Notes: generated by a model not told the origin, from the sequence alone. 64,000 nt of DNA from 66-474 sp040255405 (GCA_040255405.1 JBDZUX010000001.1:1-64000), one strand, 5' to 3'. Shown: positions 27,185-35,814, counted from the stretch's first letter. Program-made: numbers and translations.

Positions 27185-28948
27185 ATGGACATGGTCGATT
27201 CGGAGCAGACAAACACTTCGGCCGCGAACGCCGCGCTCGCGCCGCTGGTGGTCGGCGTCACCAGCCACCGCAACATCCCCGGACGCGAGATCGAGCCGAT
27301 CCGCGCCCGCGTGCGGGCGTTGCTGGCGCAATTGCAAAACGAGTTCCCGCACGCGCCGCTGACGATCCTGTCGCCGCTGGCCGAGGGCGGCGATCAACTG
27401 GTGGCCGAGGAAGGCCTGGGGCTTGGCGCGCAACTCGTGGCGCCGCTGCCGTTCGCGCGCGAGTTGTATGCGCAGGATTTTACCGACGCCGCGGCACGTG
27501 CGCGCTTCGAATCGTTGTGTGCGCAGGCGCGCGTGATCGAATTGCCGTTGCTGACTGGCCATACGCACGCCGCGGTTTCCGAGCCGGGCGAAGAGCGCAA
27601 TCGCCAATATGCGCACGTGGGGATGTTCGTGGCGCGGCATTGTCATTTGTTGCTGGCGATCTGGGACGGCAAGCCATCACACCGTTTGGGCGGCACCGCG
27701 CAAATCGTGGAGTATTTCCTCACGGGCACGCCGCCGGGTGGTTTCGAGCGCAGGCGCGACAGGCGGCCGCGCCTGTACGGTGGCGGTGACGAACGGTTGT
27801 TGTGTCACCTGGTGTGTTCGCGCGACGTGCCGGACGGCACGCCCAAATCACCGCTGCGCCCGGGCCAGGTGGTCTGGCGCAACCTTGACGACGCCTCGGA
27901 ACCCGACGCGCCGATGCCGCAGGCGTCCCGCACGGTGTTCGCGCACGCCGACGCGTTCAACGTCGATGCCGCGAAGTACCGCGAGGAAATCGAGGCGGGC
28001 GGATCCAGCATCGAAGATGCGCCTTCCGCCGCAGGCGAAGGCACGCCGACACAGTCGTCACCCACTGCGCTGTTCCGTACGGCCGATTGGCTGGCGATCC
28101 ATTTCCAGAAACGCGTGCTGCTGGCGATGCGGGCGATCTATCTGGTCGCGTTCGTGATGGGCGTGGCCTTCACCATGTACGACAACCTGCCCGATCAGGA
28201 CAACATGCTGTTCGTGTTCCTGTTCCTGTTCGCGACCGGCGTGGTGGTGAGCGCCATCGCGAAACGGCGCGGCTGGCACCGCAAGTACCTGGATTACCGT
28301 GCACTGGCCGAGGGGTTGCGCGTGCAGTGCTACTGGCGGCGCGCCGGCATTTCGCTGACCGCCGATCCGGAATTCGCGCACGACAACCTGATGCAGAAGC
28401 AGGACATCGAGCTGGGCTGGGTGCGCAACGTGATGCGCAGCGCGGGACTTTTCGGCCATGCCTGGCCGGCGCTACGGGACGAAGCGGCGTTGCGCGGCGT
28501 GATCGACGAATGGGTCGGCGACGCCACCCACGGCGAACTCGGTTACTACCGGGTCCGTACCGAGCAGCGCGAACGGAGTCACCGCATCAACGAGGCGATC
28601 GGCGCGATGTGCCTGCTGGCGGGCATCTTCATCAGCGTGGTGTTGGCGGTGCTGGTGCACCGGCTGTCGGCCGACGCCAAGAACAACCTGATCGTGGTGA
28701 TGGCGTTTTTTTCGATCTTCGCGGCAGTGCGCGAAGCGTATTCGTTCCGCAAGGCCGACCGCGAATTGATCCGGCAGTACCGTTTCATGGAGCGCGTGTT
28801 CGGCAACGCGCGCACCGCGCTGGACAAGGCCGGCGATGCCGACGAGCAACGTGAAATCCTGCGCGCGCTGGGCGAAGCTTCGCTGGCCGAGCACGTCGAG
28901 TGGGCGGTGATGCACCGCCAGCGGCCGCTTGAGGCTGGGAAGATGTAG
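27185..28948 (+). CDS. SLOG-like plus SLATT-like four-TM protein
   Basis: A 587-residue protein. The N-terminal ~210 residues look like a SLOG/LOG-type Rossmannoid nucleotide-binding domain: PLVVGVTSHRNIPG, ILSPLAEGGDQLVAEE, and the loop AIWDGKPSHRLGGTAQIVEY. After a linker come two pairs of transmembrane helices (about 355-405 and 525-560), each flanked by basic helices, as in the SLATT pore-type domains linked to SLOG and nucleotide-second-messenger systems. Such proteins are proposed defence effectors that form membrane pores on sensing a nucleotide. The start at 27185 (MDMVDSEQ) is where conservation-like sequence begins; the frame opens at 27032. Family call is from motifs and topology, not a search. 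Confidence 0.7.
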   Translation: MDMVDSEQTNTSAANAALAPLVVGVTSHRNIPGREIEPIRARVRALLAQLQNEFPHAPLTILSPLAEGGDQLVAEEGLGLGAQLVAPLPFARELYAQDFTDAAARARFESLCAQARVIELPLLTGHTHAAVSEPGEERNRQYAHVGMFVARHCHLLLAIWDGKPSHRLGGTAQIVEYFLTGTPPGGFERRRDRRPRLYGGGDERLLCHLVCSRDVPDGTPKSPLRPGQVVWRNLDDASEPDAPMPQASRTVFAHADAFNVDAAKYREEIEAGGSSIEDAPSAAGEGTPTQSSPTALFRTADWLAIHFQKRVLLAMRAIYLVAFVMGVAFTMYDNLPDQDNMLFVFLFLFATGVVVSAIAKRRGWHRKYLDYRALAEGLRVQCYWRRAGISLTADPEFAHDNLMQKQDIELGWVRNVMRSAGLFGHAWPALRDEAALRGVIDEWVGDATHGELGYYRVRTEQRERSHRINEAIGAMCLLAGIFISVVLAVLVHRLSADAKNNLIVVMAFFSIFAAVREAYSFRKADRELIRQYRFMERVFGNARTALDKAGDADEQREILRALGEASLAEHVEWAVMHRQRPLEAGKM

Positions 28949-29009
28949 CGGCACCGATCCAGGGGATTGTTTGCATCATCCATGCTGCTCCCTCGAGTAC
29001 GCCCCACAA

Positions 29010-29078
29010 GGGAAGGTCAGGGTGGGAATGGGTTTTTATTGGACTACACGCGACACCATCCCCATCCCGTCCTTCCCG
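29010..29078. repeat. imperfect inverted repeat between convergent genes
   Basis: GGGAAGGTCAGGGTGGGAATGG and CCATCCCCATCCCGTCCTTCCC form imperfect inverted arms around a T-rich loop between the SLOG-SLATT gene and the convergent TIR gene. It may serve as a bidirectional terminator. Confidence 0.5.
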
Positions 29079-29100
29079 TTGAAGGGGAAGAGTCAAGCAA

Positions 29101-30891
29101 TTACGCGGGCTGCTTGCTTTCGGATGTCTCGGCTGGCTTCGACGCTGCAAGCCGCGCTTCCGCGGCTGCGACCATAGCCTGGAAGCGCGAATCGTCGTGC
29201 AACGACTGGAAATCCGGATCGGCTCTCAGGTAACGCAAGAGATAGGCCGTGATTGTTTCGAAAAGCGGCGCGAGCATGTCCAGCGTGGCCGTCTTGTCGT
29301 GCAAATATTCGTTCAGGGAGCATGCGAAGTTGTAACGCATGTCCATGTTGTCGGGATCAATAAGCAGCGCGCGGTTCATGCGAGCCTTGGCTCGTTCGGC
29401 CTCGCCCAGTGCTCCCAGTGCCACGGCGCTGTATGCCATGACGCTGGCGTTGTTTCGATCCAGTGCCAGTACTGCGTCTGCCCGTCTTGCCGCCAGTTCC
29501 GCCGCGCGACGAACGCCAGTCCCGTCGCCGAGCGCCTTGTACGCGCTGACCAACAACATCGCCGTGTTGACGTCCGAGTCCATAAGACCCAAGGCCTTCT
29601 CGAAAAACCTGATGGCCTCGTCGAAGCGATGCAATTGGTAATTGAGACGCCCCGCCGTGCGATTGGCTTCATAGGATTCGGGATCCAGCCCCAGCGCTGT
29701 CTCGACTTCGGCCATCGCCTCATCCATGGAGCCCCTCATTTGCAGGATGTGAGCCTTTACCGCATAGGCTTCCGCCAGACCGGGATCCAGCGCCAGGGCC
29801 CGCTCTGCGGCCGCCATACCGTCATCCGACTCCACGCCCAGTTCGCGCAGGTTGCGGTAACCCACAGCCATCAGTGCCCACGCCTGCGCGTAACGCGGGT
29901 CGATTTCGGTGGCGCGCATGCATGCGCGGACAATCGCCCTCGAGGGATTCTCACCCAATTGATTGGTCACGTAGAGCTGCCGTGCCATCAGATACAAGTC
30001 ATGGGCTTCGGCACTGTCGGTCCCGCGCCGTTCAATGGCTTTCTTTTCCTCGGGCAACAGCCGCAGCTTCAGCGCCTTGACGATCGCGTGCGAAATCTCG
30101 TCCTGCAGCTCGAAGATGTCGCTGGCGTCGCGGTCGTAACGCTCGGCCCACACGTGGCGATTGCTGGTGCCATCGATCAACTGTGCGCTGATGCGTACCC
30201 GCCCACCGGCCCTGCGCACACTGCCTTCCAGCACGTGCGAGACCTTGAGGTCGCTCGCGACCTTCGGCACGTCCACCTGTTTGCCCTTGTAAAGGAACGA
30301 ACCGTTGCGCGAAACGACTTCCAGTGCCGATACCTTGCTGAGGTCGGTGATGATGTCCTCGGAAATGCCGTCGCTGAAGTACTCCTGTTCCGGATCGCCA
30401 CTCATGTTCACGAACGGCAGCACGCAAATGGAAAAGCGTGGCGCGGGCTTGCTGGCGGCCGGCGCCGTTCCCTTCGCAGTCTCGCCGGCGCCGCTCGGCG
30501 CACGCGCGATCATCGCCTCCAGTGCATGCAGGCATTCCTGGACAGCGGGATGCGCCGGATCCTCGCGCCAGTCATCGAGATCGGTCGTGTGGATCGCACG
30601 CACATCGATCGGCAGGCGCGCCTGGTCAAAACGTACAGGCACCAGGATCCCGCGCTCGGCAGCATCGCGCGCTTCACCGCGCACCCAACGCGACACCACG
30701 GAGGTCGGCGTCCACACCACCAGCACCGCCTTGGCGGCCTGCAGGGCGACATCGATCTCATCATCGAACTGGCGACCCGGCGCGATTTCCGGATCCCACC
30801 ACACCGTCAAGCCCTTGGCCTCGATCGCCGCCACCAATGGCGCGACGCGCGCCTTGTCGGCGCGAGCGTAGGAAACGAAAACGTCAGCCAT
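29101..30891 (-). CDS. TIR-TolB_N-like-TPR protein
   Basis: A 596-residue soluble protein. Residues 1-125 form a TIR domain (DVFVSYARADKARVAPLV, TVWWDPEIAPGRQFDDEI, VLVVWTPTSVVSRWVRGEA) with E73 at the catalytic-Glu position. Then comes the CadC/adenylate-cyclase-associated TolB-N-like domain (ICVLPFVNMSGDPEQEYFSDGISEDIITDLSK, GGRVRISAQLIDGTSNRHVWAERYDR), and from about residue 310 a series of TPRs (for example EIDPRYAQAWALMAVGYRNL). No membrane segment. The start at 30891 begins the TIR domain directly. Likely a signalling protein; NADase activity is inferred. A decayed piece of a similar TIR domain lies at 40205-40345. Confidence 0.88.
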   Translation of the reverse strand: MADVFVSYARADKARVAPLVAAIEAKGLTVWWDPEIAPGRQFDDEIDVALQAAKAVLVVWTPTSVVSRWVRGEARDAAERGILVPVRFDQARLPIDVRAIHTTDLDDWREDPAHPAVQECLHALEAMIARAPSGAGETAKGTAPAASKPAPRFSICVLPFVNMSGDPEQEYFSDGISEDIITDLSKVSALEVVSRNGSFLYKGKQVDVPKVASDLKVSHVLEGSVRRAGGRVRISAQLIDGTSNRHVWAERYDRDASDIFELQDEISHAIVKALKLRLLPEEKKAIERRGTDSAEAHDLYLMARQLYVTNQLGENPSRAIVRACMRATEIDPRYAQAWALMAVGYRNLRELGVESDDGMAAAERALALDPGLAEAYAVKAHILQMRGSMDEAMAEVETALGLDPESYEANRTAGRLNYQLHRFDEAIRFFEKALGLMDSDVNTAMLLVSAYKALGDGTGVRRAAELAARRADAVLALDRNNASVMAYSAVALGALGEAERAKARMNRALLIDPDNMDMRYNFACSLNEYLHDKTATLDMLAPLFETITAYLLRYLRADPDFQSLHDDSRFQAMVAAAEARLAASKPAETSESKQPA

Positions 30892-31009
30892 GCGTATCGG
30901 CCCCTGCTGATGGGTCGGAATGCCACACTGCTCGGTCCCCAAGCATAGCGCGGCAATCGCCGGAATGCCGTTCCCGCAACGATTGGATCCGTGCGCGCAC
31001 CTGCCGGCA

Positions 31010-32287
31010 TCAAGCCGCAGGCAGCCGCCGCACCAGGATCAACGTGACGTCATCCGCTGCCGCAATCCCGCCGGCGAACGCATCGGCTGCAACCAGCAGG
31101 CGCTGGCACAATTCCGCCATCGGCAGATGCCGTCCGCGGCGGATCACCTCCACGACGCGTTCCCGCCCGAACTCAGCGTTGCCGGCATCGACGCGTTCGT
31201 ACAGACCATCGGAAATCAAGGCCAGGATGTCGCCCTCGCCCATCCGGAGCGTCGCGGCGCGAGGTGCGTCGGCCAAATCCATCACCCCCACTGGGAACGT
31301 CGTCGGTTCGATCCATTCGCAGCGGTCATCGCGCGCCTGGTAGTGCAGCAGCGGCCCCTGGCCCGCGCAGTGGTAACGCACGCTGTGTGCCTCGGCGTCG
31401 AGATACGCCATGAAGGCCGTGATGAAGCGGTCTGCGGGAAGGTCCTCGGCCAGCTGGTTGTTGACGTGGCGGTAGGCATCGTCGAGGCTGGCGCCGAGCC
31501 GGAATGCGACGCGCAGCATGCCCTGCATTTCCATTGCCGACAGCGCGGGGCCGAAGCCGTGCCCCGTGGCGTCGCCCAGCAACAGGAACACGCCGGCCGG
31601 AAGTTTCACCGCGTCGAACATGTCGCCGCCGGCATAGGTCGCAGGCTGGAAATGTCCGTACAGGTCATAGCCCGGCACCGGGGGCAGTTGCGCGGGCAAT
31701 GTGCTGCGCTGGATCGCACGTGCGACTTCCACCTCACTGTGCAAGGTGTTGGTCGCGCCGGGCCCCGTGTCGCGCAGTGCCAGCGCGCCTTCCGCAGCGA
31801 GGACCTGCGCAAGCAGTACCGTGTTCGGGTCAAACCCGCGGCCCGATTCATACAGGAGTTGCAGGGTTCCGAGCACCACGTCGCCCGCCACCAGCGGCAG
31901 GCTCAGGACCGCACCCGTGCGTCCCACGCGCTCGGGGTCGATCGAGGTGACTGCCATGATGTCCACGGCCGTTCCCGCATCGACTTCCAGCAGCATGTGA
32001 CCGCTTTCGGCGCAGCGCCCGGCCAACCCGGCTCCGGCCGCGAGCCGCGGAGGCGGGTCGCGTGCGGGCACCACCAGGGTCAGTTCGCCGTTCTGCGTAT
32101 CGCGGCGCCAGAGCGCCGCAGTGTGGGCGCCGGTGTGCAAACGTGCAGCTTCTGCCAGCTCCGCTGCAGCCGATCCGGTTTCCGTGCCGCCCAGTGCACG
32201 TGTGGTGGCCAGCAAGGCCTCCAGCAGATTCCTGCGAGTAACGTCATCGCCTGCTTGCCCGATGCTGACCACGCTCACGTTCCCCAT
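31010..32287 (-). CDS. SpoIIE/RsbU-type PP2C phosphatase with GAF domain
   Basis: A 425-residue protein. A GAF-like sensor spans about residues 20-175, followed by a PP2C_SIG phosphatase: EVEVARAIQRSTLPAQLPPVPG, YAGGDMFDAV, LLLGDATGHGFGPAL (metal-binding Asp), GDILALISDGLYERV and AADDVTLILVRR. Such phosphatases dephosphorylate STAS anti-anti-sigma proteins. It is divergent from the RsbW-like and STAS genes by 250 bp, so the three form a complete partner-switching module. The GAF ligand is unknown. Confidence 0.92.
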   Translation of the reverse strand: MGNVSVVSIGQAGDDVTRRNLLEALLATTRALGGTETGSAAAELAEAARLHTGAHTAALWRRDTQNGELTLVVPARDPPPRLAAGAGLAGRCAESGHMLLEVDAGTAVDIMAVTSIDPERVGRTGAVLSLPLVAGDVVLGTLQLLYESGRGFDPNTVLLAQVLAAEGALALRDTGPGATNTLHSEVEVARAIQRSTLPAQLPPVPGYDLYGHFQPATYAGGDMFDAVKLPAGVFLLLGDATGHGFGPALSAMEMQGMLRVAFRLGASLDDAYRHVNNQLAEDLPADRFITAFMAYLDAEAHSVRYHCAGQGPLLHYQARDDRCEWIEPTTFPVGVMDLADAPRAATLRMGEGDILALISDGLYERVDAGNAEFGRERVVEVIRRGRHLPMAELCQRLLVAADAFAGGIAAADDVTLILVRRLPAA

Positions 32288-32537
32288 TCCCGCCAGTGAA
32301 AGTCAACCCTCAGACCGCGGCAAGTCTCGTACCGCGGATGCCACGATGCAAGCACGAACATCGCACCAGCGGACGCATGATGCCGGGCCGGAGACGCGGC
32401 AAACGCGAACCGCGACGGACTGCAGTGCCATCGGGGCGGCGAATTGGCGCTATAGTTGCCGGGCGCTCCCGTGGCAGGGGGGTGCCGAGAGGGTAGCGAC
32501 GCAGGTCGGTGCCTACTCTCGAAGGAAGGGGGAATCA

Positions 32538-32951
32538 GTGGAAATGACGTTCAAGCGTTCCGTCCACGAATTGCAGGCCATCGTCGCCGCGACCGACCTG
32601 TTTTTTTCCGAACGACACATCGACCCTGCGTTGCGCCTGCCGGTGGACCTGGCGATCGAGGAGCTGTTCGTGAACATGGTCAAGTACAACCGGGGTACGG
32701 ACCGCGACATCTCATTGCGCCTGGACTGGGTCGGCGACGCCGTCGAGATCTGCCTGACGGACTACGACGTGGAACCCTACGATCCCACGCGCGTCCCCGA
32801 CATCGATGTCGATGCACCGCTGGCGGCGCGGCGCCCCGGTGGCATGGGCCTGTATCTGGTCTCGAAAATGGTGGATGCGATCCACTACGAATACCGCAAT
32901 CGCGAGAGCAAGGTCACCTTCACCAAAAGGATGGCGCGGGACCATGCTTGA
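32538..32951 (+). CDS. RsbW-like anti-sigma/serine-kinase ATPase
   Basis: A 137-residue GHKL ATPase: N-box LAIEELFVNMVKYN, then ICLTDYDVEPYD (D-box region) and the G2 box GGMGLYLVSKMVD. This family binds a sigma factor or other partner and phosphorylates its STAS antagonist. The GTG at 32538 behind aggaaggggg is preferred; an ATG lies two codons later. It overlaps the STAS gene by 8 bp. Confidence 0.9.
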   Translation: MEMTFKRSVHELQAIVAATDLFFSERHIDPALRLPVDLAIEELFVNMVKYNRGTDRDISLRLDWVGDAVEICLTDYDVEPYDPTRVPDIDVDAPLAARRPGGMGLYLVSKMVDAIHYEYRNRESKVTFTKRMARDHA

Positions 32952-33237
32952 TATCCGTTACGGGGAAGACCGGCACGTGCTGCTGGTTGGGCGGCTGGAC
33001 GCAGCCCAGGCGGCCACGGCGCAGGCGTTCCTGGACGAAGTCGCGCCGCCGTGCGTGATCGACGCGGGCGGGCTGGAATACATCTCCAGCGCGGGCCTCG
33101 GCGTGCTCCTGAAGACCCACAAGCGGCTGGTCGCGGCGGGTTCGGGCATCCGCCTGATCAATGTCAACCCGCACGTCCACGATGTTTTCCGCTATTCCGG
33201 CATGGACAAGCTGTTCTCGGTGACCTGCAGTACGTGA
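32944..33237 (+). CDS. STAS-domain anti-sigma factor antagonist
   Basis: A 97-residue STAS protein. The phosphorylatable serine lies in GLEYISSAGLGVLLKTHKRL, and RLINVNPHVHDVFRYSGMDKLF is a normal SpoIIAA-like end. In partner switching the unphosphorylated form binds the RsbW-like kinase and frees its client. Overlaps the kinase gene and sits about 95 bp before the ECF sigma gene. Confidence 0.92.
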   Translation: MLDIRYGEDRHVLLVGRLDAAQAATAQAFLDEVAPPCVIDAGGLEYISSAGLGVLLKTHKRLVAAGSGIRLINVNPHVHDVFRYSGMDKLFSVTCST

Positions 33238-33289
33238 CGCACGGCTGAACCACGTCGCGTGGCCAGGCCGGACTTGGCAAAACCCCGCC

Positions 33290-33313
33290 AACTTTTCGGG
33301 GCCTGGGGCGTAT
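33290..33313 (+). promoter_or_regulatory. ECF-type promoter before the sigma gene
   Basis: AACTTT at 33290-33295 and CGTAT at 33309-33313, 13 bp apart, the layout of ECF sigma promoters. The same pair with the same spacing occurs at 34152-34175. The -10 box overlaps the first possible ATG (33314), which favours a downstream start. Confidence 0.65.
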
Positions 33314-33331
33314 ATGGCGCATATGGGGCGG

Positions 33332-33892
33332 ATGAGCGACGAACCCGACGCGACGTGGGTGGCGCGCCTCCGCGTGCGTGATGCCGGTGCCTTCAGCGAA
33401 TTGATCGAGTGCTACGAGCGTCCGATGTTCAACGTCGCCTTCCGGATGCTGGGCAACGCCGCGGAGGCGGCGGATGCCACCCAGGACGTGTTTCTGAAGG
33501 TGTTCGAGAACATTGCCCGATACGACCCGAAATATCGGCTGTTCAGTTGGATCTACCGGATCGCGGTGAATGAATCCATCGACCGGCTGAAGCACCGGCG
33601 CCACGCAGAGGCATTTGCGATCGATGTGGAGGATTTCCCGCTGGCAAGCGTCGAACGGGGGCCCGAGCAGGTGACCGGAGACGCACAGTTGCACGACTTG
33701 ATTCAGACCGCATTGATGGAACTGCCCTACGACCATCGCGTCGTCATCGTCCTCAGACACTTTGCCGAATGCAGTTACGCACAAATGGCCGAGATCCTGC
33801 ACATCCCCGAAAAGACCGTGAAATCGCGGCTGTACAGCGCCCGCCAGGAACTGCACGGCAAGCTCTTTGCGCACGGGGTGGCGACGGCATGA
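33332..33892 (+). CDS. ECF (RpoE-like) RNA polymerase sigma factor
   Basis: A 186-residue group 4 sigma factor. Region 2 is DAGAFSELIECYERPMFNVAFRMLGNAAEAADATQDVFLKVFENI with the core-binding and -10 recognition helix; region 4 ends with LPYDHRVVIVLRHFAECSYAQMAEILHIPEKTVKSRLYSARQEL (-35 HTH). I start at MSDEPDATW (33332); ATGs at 33314 and 33323 overlap the promoter. Its stop overlaps the ATG of the anti-sigma-like gene (ATGA). Two matching promoters nearby suggest that it drives its own operon. Confidence 0.93.
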   Translation: MSDEPDATWVARLRVRDAGAFSELIECYERPMFNVAFRMLGNAAEAADATQDVFLKVFENIARYDPKYRLFSWIYRIAVNESIDRLKHRRHAEAFAIDVEDFPLASVERGPEQVTGDAQLHDLIQTALMELPYDHRVVIVLRHFAECSYAQMAEILHIPEKTVKSRLYSARQELHGKLFAHGVATA

Positions 33893-35814
33893 TCGATCCC
33901 CTCGAAATGGCGTGGCTGCACGCGGACCTGGACGGCGACCTGGATTCCACCGCGCGCGTGCGCCTGCAGGCCGCACTGGACCGTTCGCCGGAATTGCGCG
34001 CTGCCCACGCAGCGCTGCTGGAACTGGACGCGGCCTTGCGCGATGCACCGCCCGCGCCGAACCCTCCGCCATCGCTGCATGCGCGGCTGCTGGATATCGC
34101 CGCGACGGCCAGCCCGGGTCGGGTCCGGGAACCGGGTTCCGCCCAATCACCAACTTTCCGCGGCGTCCGCCGTATTGGAAGTCGTGCGGCGCGCATCGGA
34201 TCGCGCATGGCACCCACCCACCAAAGACACGAATCGAGGGGCAGCACAATGGCAAACATGACGACGAACAAGAAGGCATTGGTCACCGCAGTGGCGGTCG
34301 CGATCGTCGCGGTGGCGGTGGGTGTCGCCTATATGGGCGACATGTTCCCGCACGGTGCCAGCGAAATGGCCGCAGCGACGATTGCCCCGGCCCATCGCTA
34401 CGAAGCAAGCCAGGTGAAGAGCGGCGACCTCCAGCTCGGCAACCAGGACGCCGCGAAATTCGTCCAGACCGATGCCTACCAGAAGATCATCAATGACCCG
34501 GCGATGATGACGTTGCTGCGCAGCGACGCGTTCCGCAACGCGCTGGCGAACAGCGAAATGCGCTCCGCGCTGCTGAACAGCGATGCGTTGCGGTCGGCGC
34601 TGCAAAGCAGTGACGCCTTCCGCGCCTCGTTGCAGAACAGCGACGCGTTCCGCAATGCGCTTGCCCGCAACGACGCCTTCCGCAATGCGCTCGCCAGCAA
34701 CGATGCGTTCCGCGCCTCGTTGCAACACAATGCCGCCTTCCTCACGGCGATGCAGCACAACGCCGCGTTCCGCAATGCGCTCGCCAACAGCGATGCGTTC
34801 CGCAATGCGCTTGCCCACAACGACGCCTTCCGCAACGCGCTCGCCAGCAACGACGCGTTCCGCAACGCCTTGCAGAACAACGACGCCTTCCGCGCGGCCT
34901 TGCAGAACAGCGACGCGTTCAGGTCGGCCTTGCAGAGGAACGAAGCGTTCCGCGCCTCGCTGCAGAACAGCGACGCGTTCCGCAATGCGCTTGCCCACAA
35001 CGACGCCTTCCGCAACGCACTTGCCAGCAACGATGCATTCCGCAATGCATTGCAGCACAACGACGCCTTCCGCAACGCGCTGCAGCACAACGCCGCGTTC
35101 CGCAACGCGCTCGCCAACAGCGATGCGTTCCGCAACGCCCTGCAGAACAACGACGCCTTCCGCAACGCACTCGCCAGCAACGACGCGTTCCGCGCTGCCC
35201 TGCAGAACAACGACGCCTTCCGTGCGGCATTGCAGAACAGCGACGCGTTCCGGTCGGCGTTGCAGAGGAACGAGGCGTTCCGCGCCTCGCTGCAGAACAG
35301 CGATGCGTTCCGCTCCGCGCTGGAACACAACGACGCCTTCCGCAACGCACTTGCCAGCAACGATGCATTCCGCAATGCATTGCAGCACAACGACGCCTTC
35401 CGCAACGCGCTGCAACACAATGCGGCGTTCCGCAACGCGCTAGCCAGCAACGATGCGTTCCGCAATGCCCTGCAGAACAACGACGCCTTCCGCAATGCGC
35501 TCGCCAACAACGATGCGTTCCGGAATGCCCTGCAGAATAACGACGCCTTCCGCGCCGCACTGCAGAACAGCGACGCGTTCCGTGCCCAACTGGAGAACGC
35601 TGCGATGCTGCGCGGCGCCCTGCTCAACAACGACGCGTTCCGATCTGCGATGTTGAACAACGACGCCTTCCGCAGCGCGCTGCAGAGCCAGGCATTCCGG
35701 CAGGCCATGCAGAACCAGGCGTTCCGCGAGGCGCTCAACAACGCCGCATTCCGCCAGTCGCTGCTGAACAGCGACGCCGCCCGCAACGCTTTGCAGCGCA
35801 GCGCAGCCGAGTAA
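33889..35814 (+). CDS. anti-sigma-like transmembrane protein with 43 decapeptide repeats
   Basis: One uninterrupted frame of 641 codons. Residues 1-75 (MAWLHADLDGDLDSTARVRL, LDRSPELRAAHAALLELDAAL) resemble the short anti-sigma domain that follows ECF genes, here without zinc-binding cysteines. A basic/proline linker follows, then a transmembrane helix at about 130-148 (ALVTAVAVAIVAVAVGVAYM), then from residue 211 to 637 about 43 copies of a 10-residue unit, consensus (N/S/H)NDAFRNAL(A/Q). Topology would put the sigma-binding part in the cytoplasm and the repeats in the periplasm. However, an ATG at 34249 with a gagggg site, and a promoter at 34152, could make the TM-repeat part alone (521 residues). 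I do not recognise the repeat family. Confidence 0.75.
   Translation: MIDPLEMAWLHADLDGDLDSTARVRLQAALDRSPELRAAHAALLELDAALRDAPPAPNPPPSLHARLLDIAATASPGRVREPGSAQSPTFRGVRRIGSRAARIGSRMAPTHQRHESRGSTMANMTTNKKALVTAVAVAIVAVAVGVAYMGDMFPHGASEMAAATIAPAHRYEASQVKSGDLQLGNQDAAKFVQTDAYQKIINDPAMMTLLRSDAFRNALANSEMRSALLNSDALRSALQSSDAFRASLQNSDAFRNALARNDAFRNALASNDAFRASLQHNAAFLTAMQHNAAFRNALANSDAFRNALAHNDAFRNALASNDAFRNALQNNDAFRAALQNSDAFRSALQRNEAFRASLQNSDAFRNALAHNDAFRNALASNDAFRNALQHNDAFRNALQHNAAFRNALANSDAFRNALQNNDAFRNALASNDAFRAALQNNDAFRAALQNSDAFRSALQRNEAFRASLQNSDAFRSALEHNDAFRNALASNDAFRNALQHNDAFRNALQHNAAFRNALASNDAFRNALQNNDAFRNALANNDAFRNALQNNDAFRAALQNSDAFRAQLENAAMLRGALLNNDAFRSAMLNNDAFRSALQSQAFRQAMQNQAFREALNNAAFRQSLLNSDAARNALQRSAAE
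34152..34175 (+). promoter_or_regulatory. second ECF-type promoter, inside the anti-sigma/repeat ORF
   Basis: AACTTT at 34152-34157 and CGTAT at 34171-34175, again 13 bp apart, flanked by CC on the left and TGG on the right-hand side as at 33290-33317. It lies about 75 bp upstream of an ATG with its own ribosome-binding site (34249). Confidence 0.6.
34519..35799 (+). repeat. 30-bp tandem coding repeats (decapeptide array)
   Basis: About 43 tandem units of 30 bp (four units are 27 bp), typical unit aacgacgccttccgcaacgc plus ten bases. Codon choice varies between units (aac/agc, cgc/cgt), but larger blocks recur, for example about 34910-35110 and 35230-35440 share the same unit order, which points to block duplication. 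Confidence 0.95.

Noticed and set aside
34519..35799. CRISPR-like array suggested by regular 30-bp repeats
   Set aside because: There are no unique spacers; the repeats are contiguous, in frame and code for decapeptides.
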